Assembly (NCBI RefSeq): GCF_000373585.1
Contig: NZ_KB891925.1
Span: forward strand, 1-33,380
Direction: 5' to 3'
DNA from: Streptomyces sp. MspMP-M5
GTDB taxonomy: Bacteria > Actinomycetota > Actinomycetes > Streptomycetales > Streptomycetaceae
Length of the DNA stretch: 33,380 bases
Each line of letters opens with the position of its first letter. Positions within the stretch are counted from its first letter, which is position 1. Positions 15,174 to 23,280 of the stretch are shown one piece after another. Made by a program: the position numbers and the translations under genes. Below the pieces are notes generated by a model, which saw nothing but the letters and a program-made list of their open reading frames with translations, did not search any database and was not told the origin of the DNA.

Positions 15174-16231
15174 GTTCCGCTCCCTTGGTCGCGGCGCGGT
15201 GGATGGTTGGTGAAAAGGGGTCCGTCCGCCTGTGCGGGCAACGCGCCGCGGGATCGGGCACGGCGGCGGCGCGCATCGATGACGCGCCGATAGGCGTTGA
15301 TCGCGTCCCGCCCGGTGTGGCCGTCGGTGGCCTCGTCCCACAACTCCCGGAAGGCGCGCCCCTGTTCGGATATCCAGGCGGTGCGCAAGTAGATGGGCAC
15401 GACCTGGCAGTGGCACTGGTTGTGGTACTTCTCCAGGTCTTCGGGATCGACCGGCGGCACGTTGCGGCCGGCGTGCCCCTTGAGCTGGGCGGCATCCCGG
15501 GACCGATACACGGCCCCGCGGCTGGCGAGCATCGCGCACCAGGCGCACGGGTCCGCGCTGGTCACCCGCACCCAGCCGACCACCCGCGGGTCGGCCGACG
15601 AGGCGCGGTGGAGGAGATCACGGCCCCCGCGGAGGACTTCACGGTCGGCCGCGGCGGCCGCCGATGCGCCGGCGTCGCGCATCACGGTGTCGAGTTCGGC
15701 TAGGAAGTCGGTGTCGTCCAACCGCCCGCGGCCCGCCGCCCCTTCGGCATCGGCCAGGCGCCGCCGGGCATGCACTGGGCCGGTGACGGCAAGGGAGGTG
15801 CGAGCCGCGGCAGCGAAGGCCTCCTGGTCTTCGTCGGGCCAGGCGTAGTCGTCCTCGATGACCACGGCCCGGCCATCGTCCCCGGCCGAGGGCAGGTGGA
15901 TCTGCGCCCGGCTGGCAAAGTCGCGGCGCAGCCTGCCAAGGGTGGTCACCTCCGCCACGGGGGCGGAGGCGTAGGGCGGAAGCGTCGTGTCCGTGTTCAG
16001 CGCGCGGTGAAGCCGCAGATAGGAGGCGGCCAGGTCCCGCGACCGGGCCCGGGAGGCGGTGATGACACCCAGGGACGCGTCCATCCACTGCGGCGCGGTC
16101 TCCTCGATCCGCCGGGGCTGGATCATGCGTTGCCAGTCACTCATGACCCGGCCGGCGGCGCGGGAGGCCAGTGCGACCTGGGCGCGGCGGTGTGCGTCAG
16201 CCAGTTGCCGGGGGCTGCTGACCGGTGCCAT
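15170..16231 (-). CDS. MuF-like minor head protein
   Basis: 353 residues. The helical N-terminal two-thirds are followed by GWVRVTSADPCAWCAMLASR with C229-x2-C232 and EDLEKYHNQCHCQVVPIYLR with H270, C273 and C275. That is the Cys/His zinc-type motif of the Mu gpF-like (SPP1 gp7/VG15) fold. These proteins bind the portal and enter the capsid or help DNA ejection. No separate protease motif is seen. It overlaps the end of the portal gene by 35 bp and the scaffold start by 4 bp, all part of one translationally coupled head block. Confidence 0.85.
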   Translation of the reverse strand: MAPVSSPRQLADAHRRAQVALASRAAGRVMSDWQRMIQPRRIEETAPQWMDASLGVITASRARSRDLAASYLRLHRALNTDTTLPPYASAPVAEVTTLGRLRRDFASRAQIHLPSAGDDGRAVVIEDDYAWPDEDQEAFAAAARTSLAVTGPVHARRRLADAEGAAGRGRLDDTDFLAELDTVMRDAGASAAAAADREVLRGGRDLLHRASSADPRVVGWVRVTSADPCAWCAMLASRGAVYRSRDAAQLKGHAGRNVPPVDPEDLEKYHNQCHCQVVPIYLRTAWISEQGRAFRELWDEATDGHTGRDAINAYRRVIDARRRRARSRGALPAQADGPLFTNHPPRRDQGSGT

Positions 16232-17675
16232 GCGCCACCCCCTCGTCCGCGTTCGCTGGTGGCTGCGTTGGGGCGCGGCTGGCGCGGTCGAGCGATGCGG
16301 CCAGGCGGGAGGCGGGATCCGCTTGCCGCCACAGCTCCGCGATGCGCTCCTGCTCGCTCACCGGCAGGCCGAGGGCCTCGGGCCCGTAGGCGGGCGGGAA
16401 CACCCCGGTTGAGATCATTTTGGAGACGTAGTCCGCCTTCGCGGCCATCGTCGGAGTCGCTGGATCCCGCCACACCATCGCCAGGTTTTCCACGCCCTGG
16501 GGAAGGGTGCCGCCTTCGGCGATCCAGATCGCCAGGCGCATCACCTGCTCCCACGGCCCGCCGAACGCGCGTTGCCGACGCTCGCACGCCTTGACCAGCC
16601 GCGCCTCTTCCGCACGGATCGCGTCCGCGGAGGAGGGGTTGTCCGCGCCGACGGCGAAGTAAGACAGCGGGACACCCTGCAACGATGCGGCGATCTTGCC
16701 GTAGGTGGTGATCGCCTCGGCGAAGTTGTGCAGCTCGGCGGCCGGGAACTGCCCAGCCTTCGCCTGATCGTTGGCCAGCGCCCACACCCGGCCCAGGTAC
16801 GCCTCCCAGGCGGGAATCTGGTTCCCATCAGCGTCCTCGAAGTCTTCCCGGCTCGCGCCGAGAATGTAGCGCTGCGGCACCGCCTGGAACTCCGTGGCGA
16901 TCTGCATGTTGGTGATCGCCCGGCAGCAGGCATCGGCCACCGGGATCACCCGGAGCATCTCGCTGCGGCCGGCGCGATCAGACACCCGCGGTCGGTTGAC
17001 CAGCGGCACCACCGGAATCTGCGGCATCCCATGAACGTCGCGATCAACGACCACCCAGCCGCCGGCCTCGCCGCCGCTGTCGCGGACCACCTGCACGGTC
17101 TGCCCCGGCAGGAACAGCGAGGCGGCAACCGTGGTGGTGCTGCGCGCATACTGCGGCAGGTCCACCTCGCGCGGATCCTGCACGAAACGCGCCGCCGCCC
17201 GCACCTGGCGGGTCAGCGGATCACGCTCGTGCGCCATCCACAAAGGCGACTCCACCGTGATCACCGGCGCGCCGCCGTGGTCGGTGCCGACCACCACGTA
17301 GGACCGCCCATAGATCAGGGCGTCCGCGTGGGCGAGCTGGGATTCCTCGTCCAGCCCGCTGGCCTGCCAGATGTTCCACAGCACCTCCGAGGGCGCACCG
17401 CTCGCCGAGGTGCGGATCCCCTCCACATCGAGACGCTCCTCGATCGTGTCCGCGGCCTGCGCAGGCCACGCGATCACCGTGCGCAGATCCTCATACCCGG
17501 GCGGGACGTTCAGGCCGATGGAGCGCATGTACCGGTCGGCGTCGTAGTAACGGCCAAGCACGTCCAGGCCACCGTCGTGCAGCGACGCGGTGCGGGCATT
17601 GAGGAGCCGCTGGTAGAGGCGATTGAGGGTGCCTTCCTCGTCAGTGGTGAGCCGCTCAGCGGGGGCGGCGGACAT
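16197..17675 (-). CDS. Portal protein (SPP1 gp6-like)
   Basis: 492 residues from ATG at 17675, with a potential GGGGGTGATCGC site in front. LNRLYQRLLNARTASLHDGG, YYDADRYMRSIGLNVPPGYE, DLRTVIAWPAQAADTIEERL and SQLAHADALIYGRSYVVVGT form the wing/clip start. PVVPLVNRPRVSDRAGRSEM, ITNMQIATEFQAVPQRYILG and AVGADNPSSADAIRAEEARL are the conserved stem, clip and helix regions of gp6-type portals (Phage_prot_Gp6). Twelve copies make the DNA entry vertex. Earlier in-frame starts (up to 17876) would overlap the terminase gene and are rejected. Confidence 0.93.
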   Translation of the reverse strand: MSAAPAERLTTDEEGTLNRLYQRLLNARTASLHDGGLDVLGRYYDADRYMRSIGLNVPPGYEDLRTVIAWPAQAADTIEERLDVEGIRTSASGAPSEVLWNIWQASGLDEESQLAHADALIYGRSYVVVGTDHGGAPVITVESPLWMAHERDPLTRQVRAAARFVQDPREVDLPQYARSTTTVAASLFLPGQTVQVVRDSGGEAGGWVVVDRDVHGMPQIPVVPLVNRPRVSDRAGRSEMLRVIPVADACCRAITNMQIATEFQAVPQRYILGASREDFEDADGNQIPAWEAYLGRVWALANDQAKAGQFPAAELHNFAEAITTYGKIAASLQGVPLSYFAVGADNPSSADAIRAEEARLVKACERRQRAFGGPWEQVMRLAIWIAEGGTLPQGVENLAMVWRDPATPTMAAKADYVSKMISTGVFPPAYGPEALGLPVSEQERIAELWRQADPASRLAASLDRASRAPTQPPANADEGVAHGTGQQPPATG

Positions 17676-17697
17676 GCGATCACCCCCGTTTCTGTGG

Positions 17698-19367
17698 TCA
17701 GCGCAAGATGGTGACCTTGCGGGAGCGGTTTCGGGCCCCGGTGGCAACGGCGTCGAGACGGCATTGCCAGGCCAGGACAGAGGCGACCGCGGCGTCGATC
17801 TTCCGCGGCGAGTCGGGGTGTTCCTTGGCGATTTGAAGACCGGAGGTCGAGGGCCGCCGCCGGGCGTTGAGCACATGCCGGGTCAGAACAGACGAGCCGC
17901 TGTGGGTGAGCTCTCGGTCCACGACCGCGGCATGGAACTTCTCCAGCGCGCGGACGATCAGCCCCGACCGGCCACCGGTCATCCACCATTCGACGGGGTG
18001 CTGGCGCGTGGACTTCACCGGGAGCTTGGCGCCGTACTTGGCCTCCCAAGTCGCGACGTGTCCCTCCCACTTGGCGGGGTCGGCGTAGAAGCCGACCACG
18101 TCGAAGCGTCGGAAGGTGTCATCGACCGCGGCCAGTACTTCGGCGACCGGTACCTCCCAGGTGTCCCCGGCCGGGCCGTCGGGCTGCTCCCAGACCTGGA
18201 TCGGGAAGAGGTGACCGTCTTCGACCCGGCATGCCATGAGAGCCGTAGCGTCCGTCACACCCTTGCGGCGCCGGCGCGATCCGTCGAAGCCCAGCACAAT
18301 GCGGTCGCCATCCCTGACGGTCTTGTCCGGCGCGGCGCAGCCGGACCATTCGGGCTGGGAGAGCCAGCTGTCGGTCGCGTGGGTGACTTGGTTCAGGAAG
18401 TAGCGGCGAGCATCTTGCGGGTCGGTGTCGGGGTCCCAGAAGTCCATCAGGACCCGGCGCAGGTTCACCCAGCCGCCGTTCACATCGGCGCTGCCGCCGT
18501 AGGCGTGCGCGAGTCCGGCCAGGAGCGATGCCTCGTCGCCCGGATCGGTCTCCGCCGGCGCTTCGCGGTGGTCGAAGAGCAGCCCATCGTCGGCCTTCGT
18601 CTTGCCCTCGATCTGCTTCTTCCACGCCTCAAACGACCGCTCCGCAACCGAGTCCTCGCCGGGCACGAAGGCGTTGGGGGTCTCGACACTGGCGCCGTTC
18701 ACCTTGGTGAGGTTCCGGCGGATCGTGGCGGCCAGCTTGCGGCCGCCGTTGTTGGGAAGCCACGACTCCGTCTGGTCCAGTACCGCGAAGACAGGGCGGA
18801 AGCCTTCGCGCGAGGAAGCCGCGGACGTGACGTACTCGATGCGGCCGTCGGGGACGTTGACGAAGCTCTCCATCGGCTCGATGGCATACGCATCGTGTAC
18901 CCCACCGTTCCTGGCCATCTCCAACAACGGCTCCCAGGTGTTTGCCGTCTGGTCCTCGGACACGGCAACGATCTGGACCTTCGCCTTGAACCCCAGGGAG
19001 GTCCACTCCCGACCCACCGGTTCACCGTCGGCGTCCCAGCCGTCCGGGACTACAGGGCCAAGCGCCTCCGCAAGGCACAGCGCGGCCAGGAGCGGGGACG
19101 TAACTTGCCCCAGCCTTTCGGCCGGGACAAGACCCCCCTCCGGATACGGCGCCCATTGGTCAACGTGCGCCCGCGGATCGCGGGGCCCTCGAAGTCAGGG
19201 CGGAGGGCGTAGAGCTGGAGCACGAACAGCGCCTGCTCATCCGTCAGCAGCAGCGGCCCACCGGCGGCGGGACCGTCCGGGACGACCAGGTACTCGGCCA
19301 TCCAGTCCAGCACCTGCCAGCCCAGGGTCGGCTGTTCGCCCGGGTAGTTCGGACCGCGCCAGGGCAC
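17698..19367 (-). pseudogene. Terminase large subunit, broken by a 5-nt insertion in Walker A
   Basis: The reading begins at ATG 19367 (MPWRGPNYPGEQPTLGWQVL) and reaches RRGVLSRPKGWGK. It then leaves frame and stops at 19050. From the next codon the other frame gives SPLLAALCLAEALGPVVPDG and continues uninterrupted to 17698. Five extra bases (CGTAA on the + strand, 19099-19103, alignment ambiguous by a base) lie exactly between the K and S of the Walker A motif PKGWGKS. Removing them restores a 554-codon gene with ATPase parts (VAVSEDQTANTW, FAVLDQTES) and an RNase H-like nuclease domain (VLGFDGSRRRRKGVTDATAL, GFYADP). The 3' frame could begin at GTG 19017 but would lack the P-loop. As read, no functional packaging motor is encoded. 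Confidence 0.85.
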
Positions 19368-19389
19368 GAGCGACCACCCCCTCCGCGGA

Positions 19390-19854
19390 TCACGTCTCGG
19401 CGGTGTCCGTCGTCGTTGGCTTGATCACGCGCAGCGCGGCGTAGCGGTCGCGGGCTGGCGTCTCCCGGGCCGGCCGTTGGGCATCGGCTTCGTCGGCCTG
19501 CGCGAACTGCATCCGCAGCCGCGAGCGGTCCTCCGGGGTGGCACCGAACTTCGCTACCCGTAGTCGTAGTTCGGCTGCCGCGGAGGCTTCGCCGTTCCAC
19601 AGCCGGGCGTGGATGAGGGCGGTGTCGAGGAGGAAATCCCAGTCGGTGGAGGAGAAGTGCTCGGCCTGCGGCGACGCACGCCACATCGCCCACCACTCCC
19701 TCGTCCGGTCCGGCCAATCCCCCTCACTGCCTGGCCAGTTGGGCAGCTCGGGTGGCGTAGCTTGCTCGATACGCAGGATGGCCTGAGGGGCAGGATCAGC
19801 GTTGCGGCGAGCACGACGCGCGGGATCTTTGGGGGCGGGGCCGCGACCAGCCAC
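19390..19854 (-). CDS. Terminase small subunit
   Basis: 154 residues from ATG at 19854. MAGRGPAPKDPARRARRNAD, then WPDRTREWWAMWRASPQAEH, FSSTDWDFLLDTALIHARLW and ELRLRVAKFGATPEDRSRLR match actinophage small terminases, with a basic, Pro-rich N-terminus and a helical core. It recognises the packaging site and feeds DNA to the large subunit. It ends 22 bp before the large subunit start. Upstream the usual neighbour would be the HNH gene, but here the kinase intervenes. Confidence 0.88.
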   Translation of the reverse strand: MAGRGPAPKDPARRARRNADPAPQAILRIEQATPPELPNWPGSEGDWPDRTREWWAMWRASPQAEHFSSTDWDFLLDTALIHARLWNGEASAAAELRLRVAKFGATPEDRSRLRMQFAQADEADAQRPARETPARDRYAALRVIKPTTTDTAET

Positions 19855-19956
19855 TGGCGATCAACCCTTCACTTTCCGGTGAGCTGATTGCGAGAATGCC
19901 ACCTGCAACAACTGCACAGCTCCTGCGGCTCATCCTTCTGACGATCGGCCACGCGC

Positions 19957-21342
19957 ATGGACCCTCTACTGGCCGGAGATCCCGAACAAATAGGGCCTTA
20001 CCGCACAAGCCACAGGCTCGGCGCGGGAGGAATGGGGCAGGTATTTCTCGCTGCCACCTCGGACGGAGACCTGGCCGCCGTCAAGGTGATCCGCCCGGAG
20101 TTCGCCCGCAACCCCAGCTTCCGCCGGCGTTTCGCACGCGAAGTGAGCGCAGCCCGCCGGGTCGGCGGGCTCCATACCGCCTCAGTTGTCGACGCTGATC
20201 CCGAGGCAGCGGCGCCATGGCTGGCCACGGAGTACATCCCCGGCCCTTCCCTACAGGACCGCGTAGCTCAGAGGGGTCCCCTCGATCCAACTGGGGTGCT
20301 CACTCTGGCCTCCGGTCTAGCCGAAGGCTTGGCCGCCATCCATGCATGTCGGTTGGCCCACCGCGACTTGAAGCCCGGCAACGTCATACTGGCCGAGGAC
20401 GGCCCTCGCATCATCGACTTTGGCATCGCACAAGCGCATGATGCCAGCACCTTGACAACTACCGGAGTTGTCGTCGGCACCTACGCTTACATGGCCCCAG
20501 AGCAGGTCCATGGCGAGCAGGCCAGCCCAGCCAGCGATATCTTCTCTTTGGGCGCTGTGTTGACCTTCGCAGCCACCGGTCGCAGCCCGTTCGAGGCTCC
20601 CAGCATCCTCGCCATCGCCCGCCGAATCGCCGACGAAGCGCCCAATTTGGACGGAATTCCAAGCGACCTGCGGAAGCTAATCCAGAACTGCCTAAATAAG
20701 GCCCCGAACGATCGACCCGCCCCATCCGCGATCTCAGCTCAAGCTAAGAGCGCACTACTCGCGGACCCAAGCAGCCCACCACCTAAACACAAGTCGACTA
20801 ATCCGGCGATACACTCGAAAGGCTCCGGATATACACCAACGGAAAAGTCGACATCCCCTAAGCCAGCGACAGCTTCACCGAAAGTCCCTACGAAGACGAC
20901 CGCTTCCCAACTGAAGACATGGGGAGTTGCCGCAGCCCTCCTAATCGGCTCAATCTCCGGGGTTCTCGCCTATCTCAATCGCGATCAGCATGGAACTCCG
21001 CTGCCCGACAAGTATGTTGGGACATGGACAACCACAGGGCTCGGCCTCTCGTCTCCTGCCGATGTTTCTCTCCGACTCAGCCCAGGATACGCAGGGGATC
21101 AGCTTGGCAAATTTCACACCACCTTCACTCGAGGCACCGACACCGTACCCTGCTCATACCATTTGAAGATGACTAGGAACGATGGCGCCTGGGCCTTCTT
21201 CGATGCCACACCTGTGGCTAATCCTGCTAGCGAATGCGCGACCCTCACGACCATTCAAGTCGAGATTTTTAGAAATGAGAAGCAACTGACTTACATTCCC
21301 AATGCACACGATGATGGGGTGGACGTGTTGAATAAGAGCTGA
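19957..21342 (+). CDS. Transmembrane Ser/Thr protein kinase (PknB/Hanks type), cargo
   Basis: 461 residues. Kinase domain about 13-268: glycine loop LGAGGMGQVF (21-30), K43 in AAVKVI, HRDLKPGN (catalytic D137), DFG (154-156), APE (180-182), so it should be active. A Pro/Lys/Ser/Thr-rich juxtamembrane linker (270-320) leads to one membrane helix (about 322-341) and an outside domain of about 120 residues with two cysteines (C399, C427) that could pair. The architecture is that of Streptomyces sensor kinases. It is on the strand opposite to all late genes, between terS and the HNH gene, and its 3' half is visibly less GC-rich. I infer a lysogenic-conversion or phage-defence cargo, as known for some prophage kinases. 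Confidence 0.9.
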   Translation: MDPLLAGDPEQIGPYRTSHRLGAGGMGQVFLAATSDGDLAAVKVIRPEFARNPSFRRRFAREVSAARRVGGLHTASVVDADPEAAAPWLATEYIPGPSLQDRVAQRGPLDPTGVLTLASGLAEGLAAIHACRLAHRDLKPGNVILAEDGPRIIDFGIAQAHDASTLTTTGVVVGTYAYMAPEQVHGEQASPASDIFSLGAVLTFAATGRSPFEAPSILAIARRIADEAPNLDGIPSDLRKLIQNCLNKAPNDRPAPSAISAQAKSALLADPSSPPPKHKSTNPAIHSKGSGYTPTEKSTSPKPATASPKVPTKTTASQLKTWGVAAALLIGSISGVLAYLNRDQHGTPLPDKYVGTWTTTGLGLSSPADVSLRLSPGYAGDQLGKFHTTFTRGTDTVPCSYHLKMTRNDGAWAFFDATPVANPASECATLTTIQVEIFRNEKQLTYIPNAHDDGVDVLNKS

Positions 21343-21398
21343 TCTTTCCCGCTAATGGCAACGGTCGCCGTGAACCCCAGACTCGTACATCTACCGAG

Positions 21399-21415
21399 CC
21401 GCAATACGCTTGCGG
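21399..21415 (+). terminator. Small hairpin after the kinase gene
   Basis: CCGCAA, loop TACGC, TTGCGG, then TGTTC: a 6-bp stem 57 bp after the kinase stop. A separate 12-bp self-complementary palindrome, GGGGGATCCCCC, follows at 21435-21446 beside the HNH stop. Either could end the converging kinase and HNH transcripts. The evidence is moderate. Confidence 0.4.
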
Positions 21416-21459
21416 TGTTCAGGCCGGCCGGGGAGGGGGATCCCCCAGGGGTGGAGAGA

Positions 21460-21768
21460 TCATCGCAGGCCCGGGTGGCGTTCCGCTGGCCGCCGACGCA
21501 GCGGCGGGCGCTTAGCGCGGCGTGCGGCGGCACTCTCGGCGGCTGTCTTGCGCTTGTGGTGCCAACGGCAAAGCGACTGGAGGTTGTTGTCGCTGTGGTC
21601 GTGGCGGTCGCCGATGTGGTCCACGTCCGTGGCGACGGCGGGGCACCGATTGCCGTCCCGCATATAGGCGGTGCACCGGTAACCGTCGCGGGCGAGGACG
21701 CGGGGGCGGATCGCGGTTGCCCAGTCCGCGGGAAGCTCGGCGCGGCGCCTACTCGATGTCCAAGCCAT
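21460..21768 (-). CDS. HNH endonuclease
   Basis: 102 residues from ATG at 21768 (1-nt overlap with the previous stop). VLARDGYRCTAYMRDGNRCP supplies the first zinc cysteines; TDVDHIGDRHDHSDNNLQSL and CRWHHKRKT give the HNH core (D-H-I ... N ... HH). HNH proteins encoded beside terminase genes are common in cos-type phages and, in HK97 (gp74), stimulate cutting by terminase. Here a kinase gene has been placed between the HNH gene and terS. The protein ends in an Arg-rich tail likely to bind DNA. Confidence 0.9.
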   Translation of the reverse strand: MAWTSSRRRAELPADWATAIRPRVLARDGYRCTAYMRDGNRCPAVATDVDHIGDRHDHSDNNLQSLCRWHHKRKTAAESAAARRAKRPPLRRRPAERHPGLR

Positions 21769-22001
21769 CACGTGCCCCCGCGGTCTGCCTTGGCGTGCGT
21801 GGCGGGGTAGATGCCGGTGGCCCGCTTGTGTAGCAGGTTGCAATACCCCTCGGCGCGACCCGGCATGTACTTCGACAGTTCGCCTACGCAGCGGTCGAAG
21901 TCGCCGGGTGTGCCCCACCGGATTTTGGCGGCGCCCTTTCCCCGAGCCCAGTAAGCACGCAGCGTTTCGGCGTTGCCGTCGCCGGGCCGGCGGTCCGTCA
22001 T
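21768..22001 (-). CDS. Small conserved phage protein upstream of HNH
   Basis: 77 residues from ATG at 22001. Core: AETLRAYWARGKGAAKIRWG, TPGDFDRCVGELSKYMPGRA, EGYCNLLHKRATGIYPATHA. The 'YW..G.GA.KIRWGTPGDF..C...L.KY' pattern occurs in many Streptomyces phage and prophage proteins beside HNH or terminase genes; its role is unknown. It lies directly against the HNH gene (TGATG junction), which suggests a linked function, perhaps DNA cutting or packaging. Confidence 0.72.
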   Translation of the reverse strand: MTDRRPGDGNAETLRAYWARGKGAAKIRWGTPGDFDRCVGELSKYMPGRAEGYCNLLHKRATGIYPATHAKADRGGT

Positions 22002-22043
22002 AGCTACTCCGTTCGGTGCGTGCGATGTGGCATGCTGGCGCCT

Positions 22044-22078
22044 GCGGTCCGCCCCCGCTATCTCCGGGGGCGGGCCGC
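22044..22078 (-). terminator. Strong 14-bp hairpin between early and late blocks
   Basis: GCGGTCCGCCCCCG and CGGGGGCGGGCCGC pair along 14 positions (one T-G) around the loop CTATCTC. It lies 8 bp after the stop of the 60-residue gene and 43 bp before the start of the 77-residue gene, so it would end the leftward early transcript before the HNH-terminase region. There is no T tail, which is common for GC-rich actinobacterial terminators. Confidence 0.7.
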
Positions 22079-22086
22079 ATACAGGA

Positions 22087-22269
22087 TCAGTCGCAGGTGT
22101 TTTTCTCGACTGCGCACATGATTGTGAGGCGGTCACTTATGGAGACAACGGGGCCGACCAAGTACCCGTGATCCGGCCCGCCTTCGACGTACAGGCGCAC
22201 GATCGATTCCGCAGGGTACCCCTTAAGACCTTCTATTAATTGACTCACCGTGCAGTCTTCCTGAGACAT
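22087..22269 (-). CDS. Small protein, DUF6225-like, with a TTA codon
   Basis: 60 residues from ATG at 22269, chosen because GGGAGGGCGAG lies directly in front; the frame is open further upstream without such a site. TVSQLIEGLKGYPAESIVRL, then GPDHGYLVGPVVSISDRLTI, fits small 'LIE.L...P.d..V.' phage proteins of unknown role. Leu11 is coded by TTA (22237-22239), the rare bldA-dependent codon in Streptomyces. Codon use is more AT-rich than in its neighbours. The 207 bp between it and the PLP gene hold no gene I can support. Confidence 0.7.
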   Translation of the reverse strand: MSQEDCTVSQLIEGLKGYPAESIVRLYVEGGPDHGYLVGPVVSISDRLTIMCAVEKNTCD

Positions 22270-22476
22270 CTCGCCCTCCCTATACCTATTCTTCGTTCCG
22301 CCTGAGGAACTTTCCTTTTGGCAGCTGAGACAGTAGGGGAGGTTCGAAGAGTGCGCGAGGGGCTGCGGCAATTATTTCTGCATCTTCTTCACGTGGCCCA
22401 AGGGCTCCCAGCTGCCTCCGGGGTGCCCCAGGCGAAAGAACGACGCTGTTCGCGGTACCGGATCGGTGACTGCCGT

Positions 22477-23280
22477 TCACGGTCGCAAGGCGGATGCGCG
22501 TACGCCGACCGCCCACAGCAAATCACCGGAAGAAAGGAAAGGGAGCGTCTTGGCTTCGTAATGCGGATCCAGTGCCAGGGCACCGAGCCGGTTAGGCACG
22601 GAGTCTCCGAATGCCGCGGTGGTGGTGACGAGCGTTGCGCGGGCGTGCCAACCAGGGGCGTATCGGTCGAGGACGGGCGTCGGATCACCGCCGACACGAA
22701 CGCCGAGCACCGGCGTCCGGCTACTGGCTCTGGCGAGTCCGCGCAGAATGGCCGCGAGGGTGATGCCTGATCCAACAGGGACCACAATCCGGCGGACGTG
22801 GGACGGAAGTTGCGCGGCTTGATCGGCCACTTGCTCCAGGTAGACGGGGTGCTCCATGCCGTACGGCACACAGGCCCAGCCTCGGCCGGAAAGGTGCTCG
22901 GCGTCGGTGCGATACCGGGCTCGTATCACGGATAGCCGACCGGGGCAGTGCCGGAGCACCTCGGCTTCGGCTGCCGCGGCGAGTGCGGTTTCGGCGGTGT
23001 CGGCACCCCAGCCGGTGTGCAGTCGGGATGGTATCCCGAGGGCGTGGGCGACGATGGCCGCCCGTTCGAGCTGCGGGCTGATCCGCGCGCCCGCGCTGAC
23101 GATGCCGGAGGCACCCCCGGCCACGGTGAAGAGGGCCCGTGCCTTGGCTCCGGAGGCGCCGCCTCGGGACCAGGCGTCTTCGCGCTTGACCAAGATGCCG
23201 TCGTGTTCTTCGACGGGCGTTACGGCGGGGGTGAAGTCGGGAACGGCGAGAGCGCGGGCGAGGAGGTCGAGACCGTTCAC
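22477..23280 (-). CDS. PLP-dependent fold-type II enzyme (ACC deaminase/threonine synthase-like)
   Basis: 267 residues from GTG at 23280, overlapping the methyltransferase stop (GTGA). ILVKREDAWSRGGASGAKAR places K46 at the Schiff-base lysine position of tryptophan synthase beta-family enzymes (ACC deaminase 'GNK'). VSAGARISPQLERAAIVAHA is the substrate loop, and VVPVGSGITLAAILRGL (GSGIT, 170-174) binds the PLP phosphate. It would act on a small amino acid by elimination, deamination or substitution; the substrate is unknown. It is shorter than free-living homologues (about 330 residues). Coupled translation with a DNA methyltransferase suggests a shared pathway, perhaps base modification. 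That link is inference. Confidence 0.85.
   Translation of the reverse strand: MNGLDLLARALAVPDFTPAVTPVEEHDGILVKREDAWSRGGASGAKARALFTVAGGASGIVSAGARISPQLERAAIVAHALGIPSRLHTGWGADTAETALAAAAEAEVLRHCPGRLSVIRARYRTDAEHLSGRGWACVPYGMEHPVYLEQVADQAAQLPSHVRRIVVPVGSGITLAAILRGLARASSRTPVLGVRVGGDPTPVLDRYAPGWHARATLVTTTAAFGDSVPNRLGALALDPHYEAKTLPFLSSGDLLWAVGVRASALRP

Noticed and set aside
16232..17696. Long + strand frames opposite the portal gene
   Set aside because: Shadow frames with no family pattern; the portal frame has clear domain features and overlaps its neighbours as expected.
19050..19367. Reading the first terminase frame as an independent 105-residue gene
   Set aside because: It ends in nonsense (Arg-rich tail) right after GWGK, and the continuation in the other frame is a perfect terminase match; a broken gene explains both.
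21435..21446. GGGGGATCCCCC as a packaging (cos) site
   Set aside because: A perfect palindrome beside the HNH stop is suggestive, but nothing else marks a cos site, and it may only be a terminator element.
22286..22516. Small - strand frame in the 207-bp gap before the 60-residue gene
   Set aside because: No ribosome-binding site and no recognisable pattern; it overlaps the end of the PLP gene.
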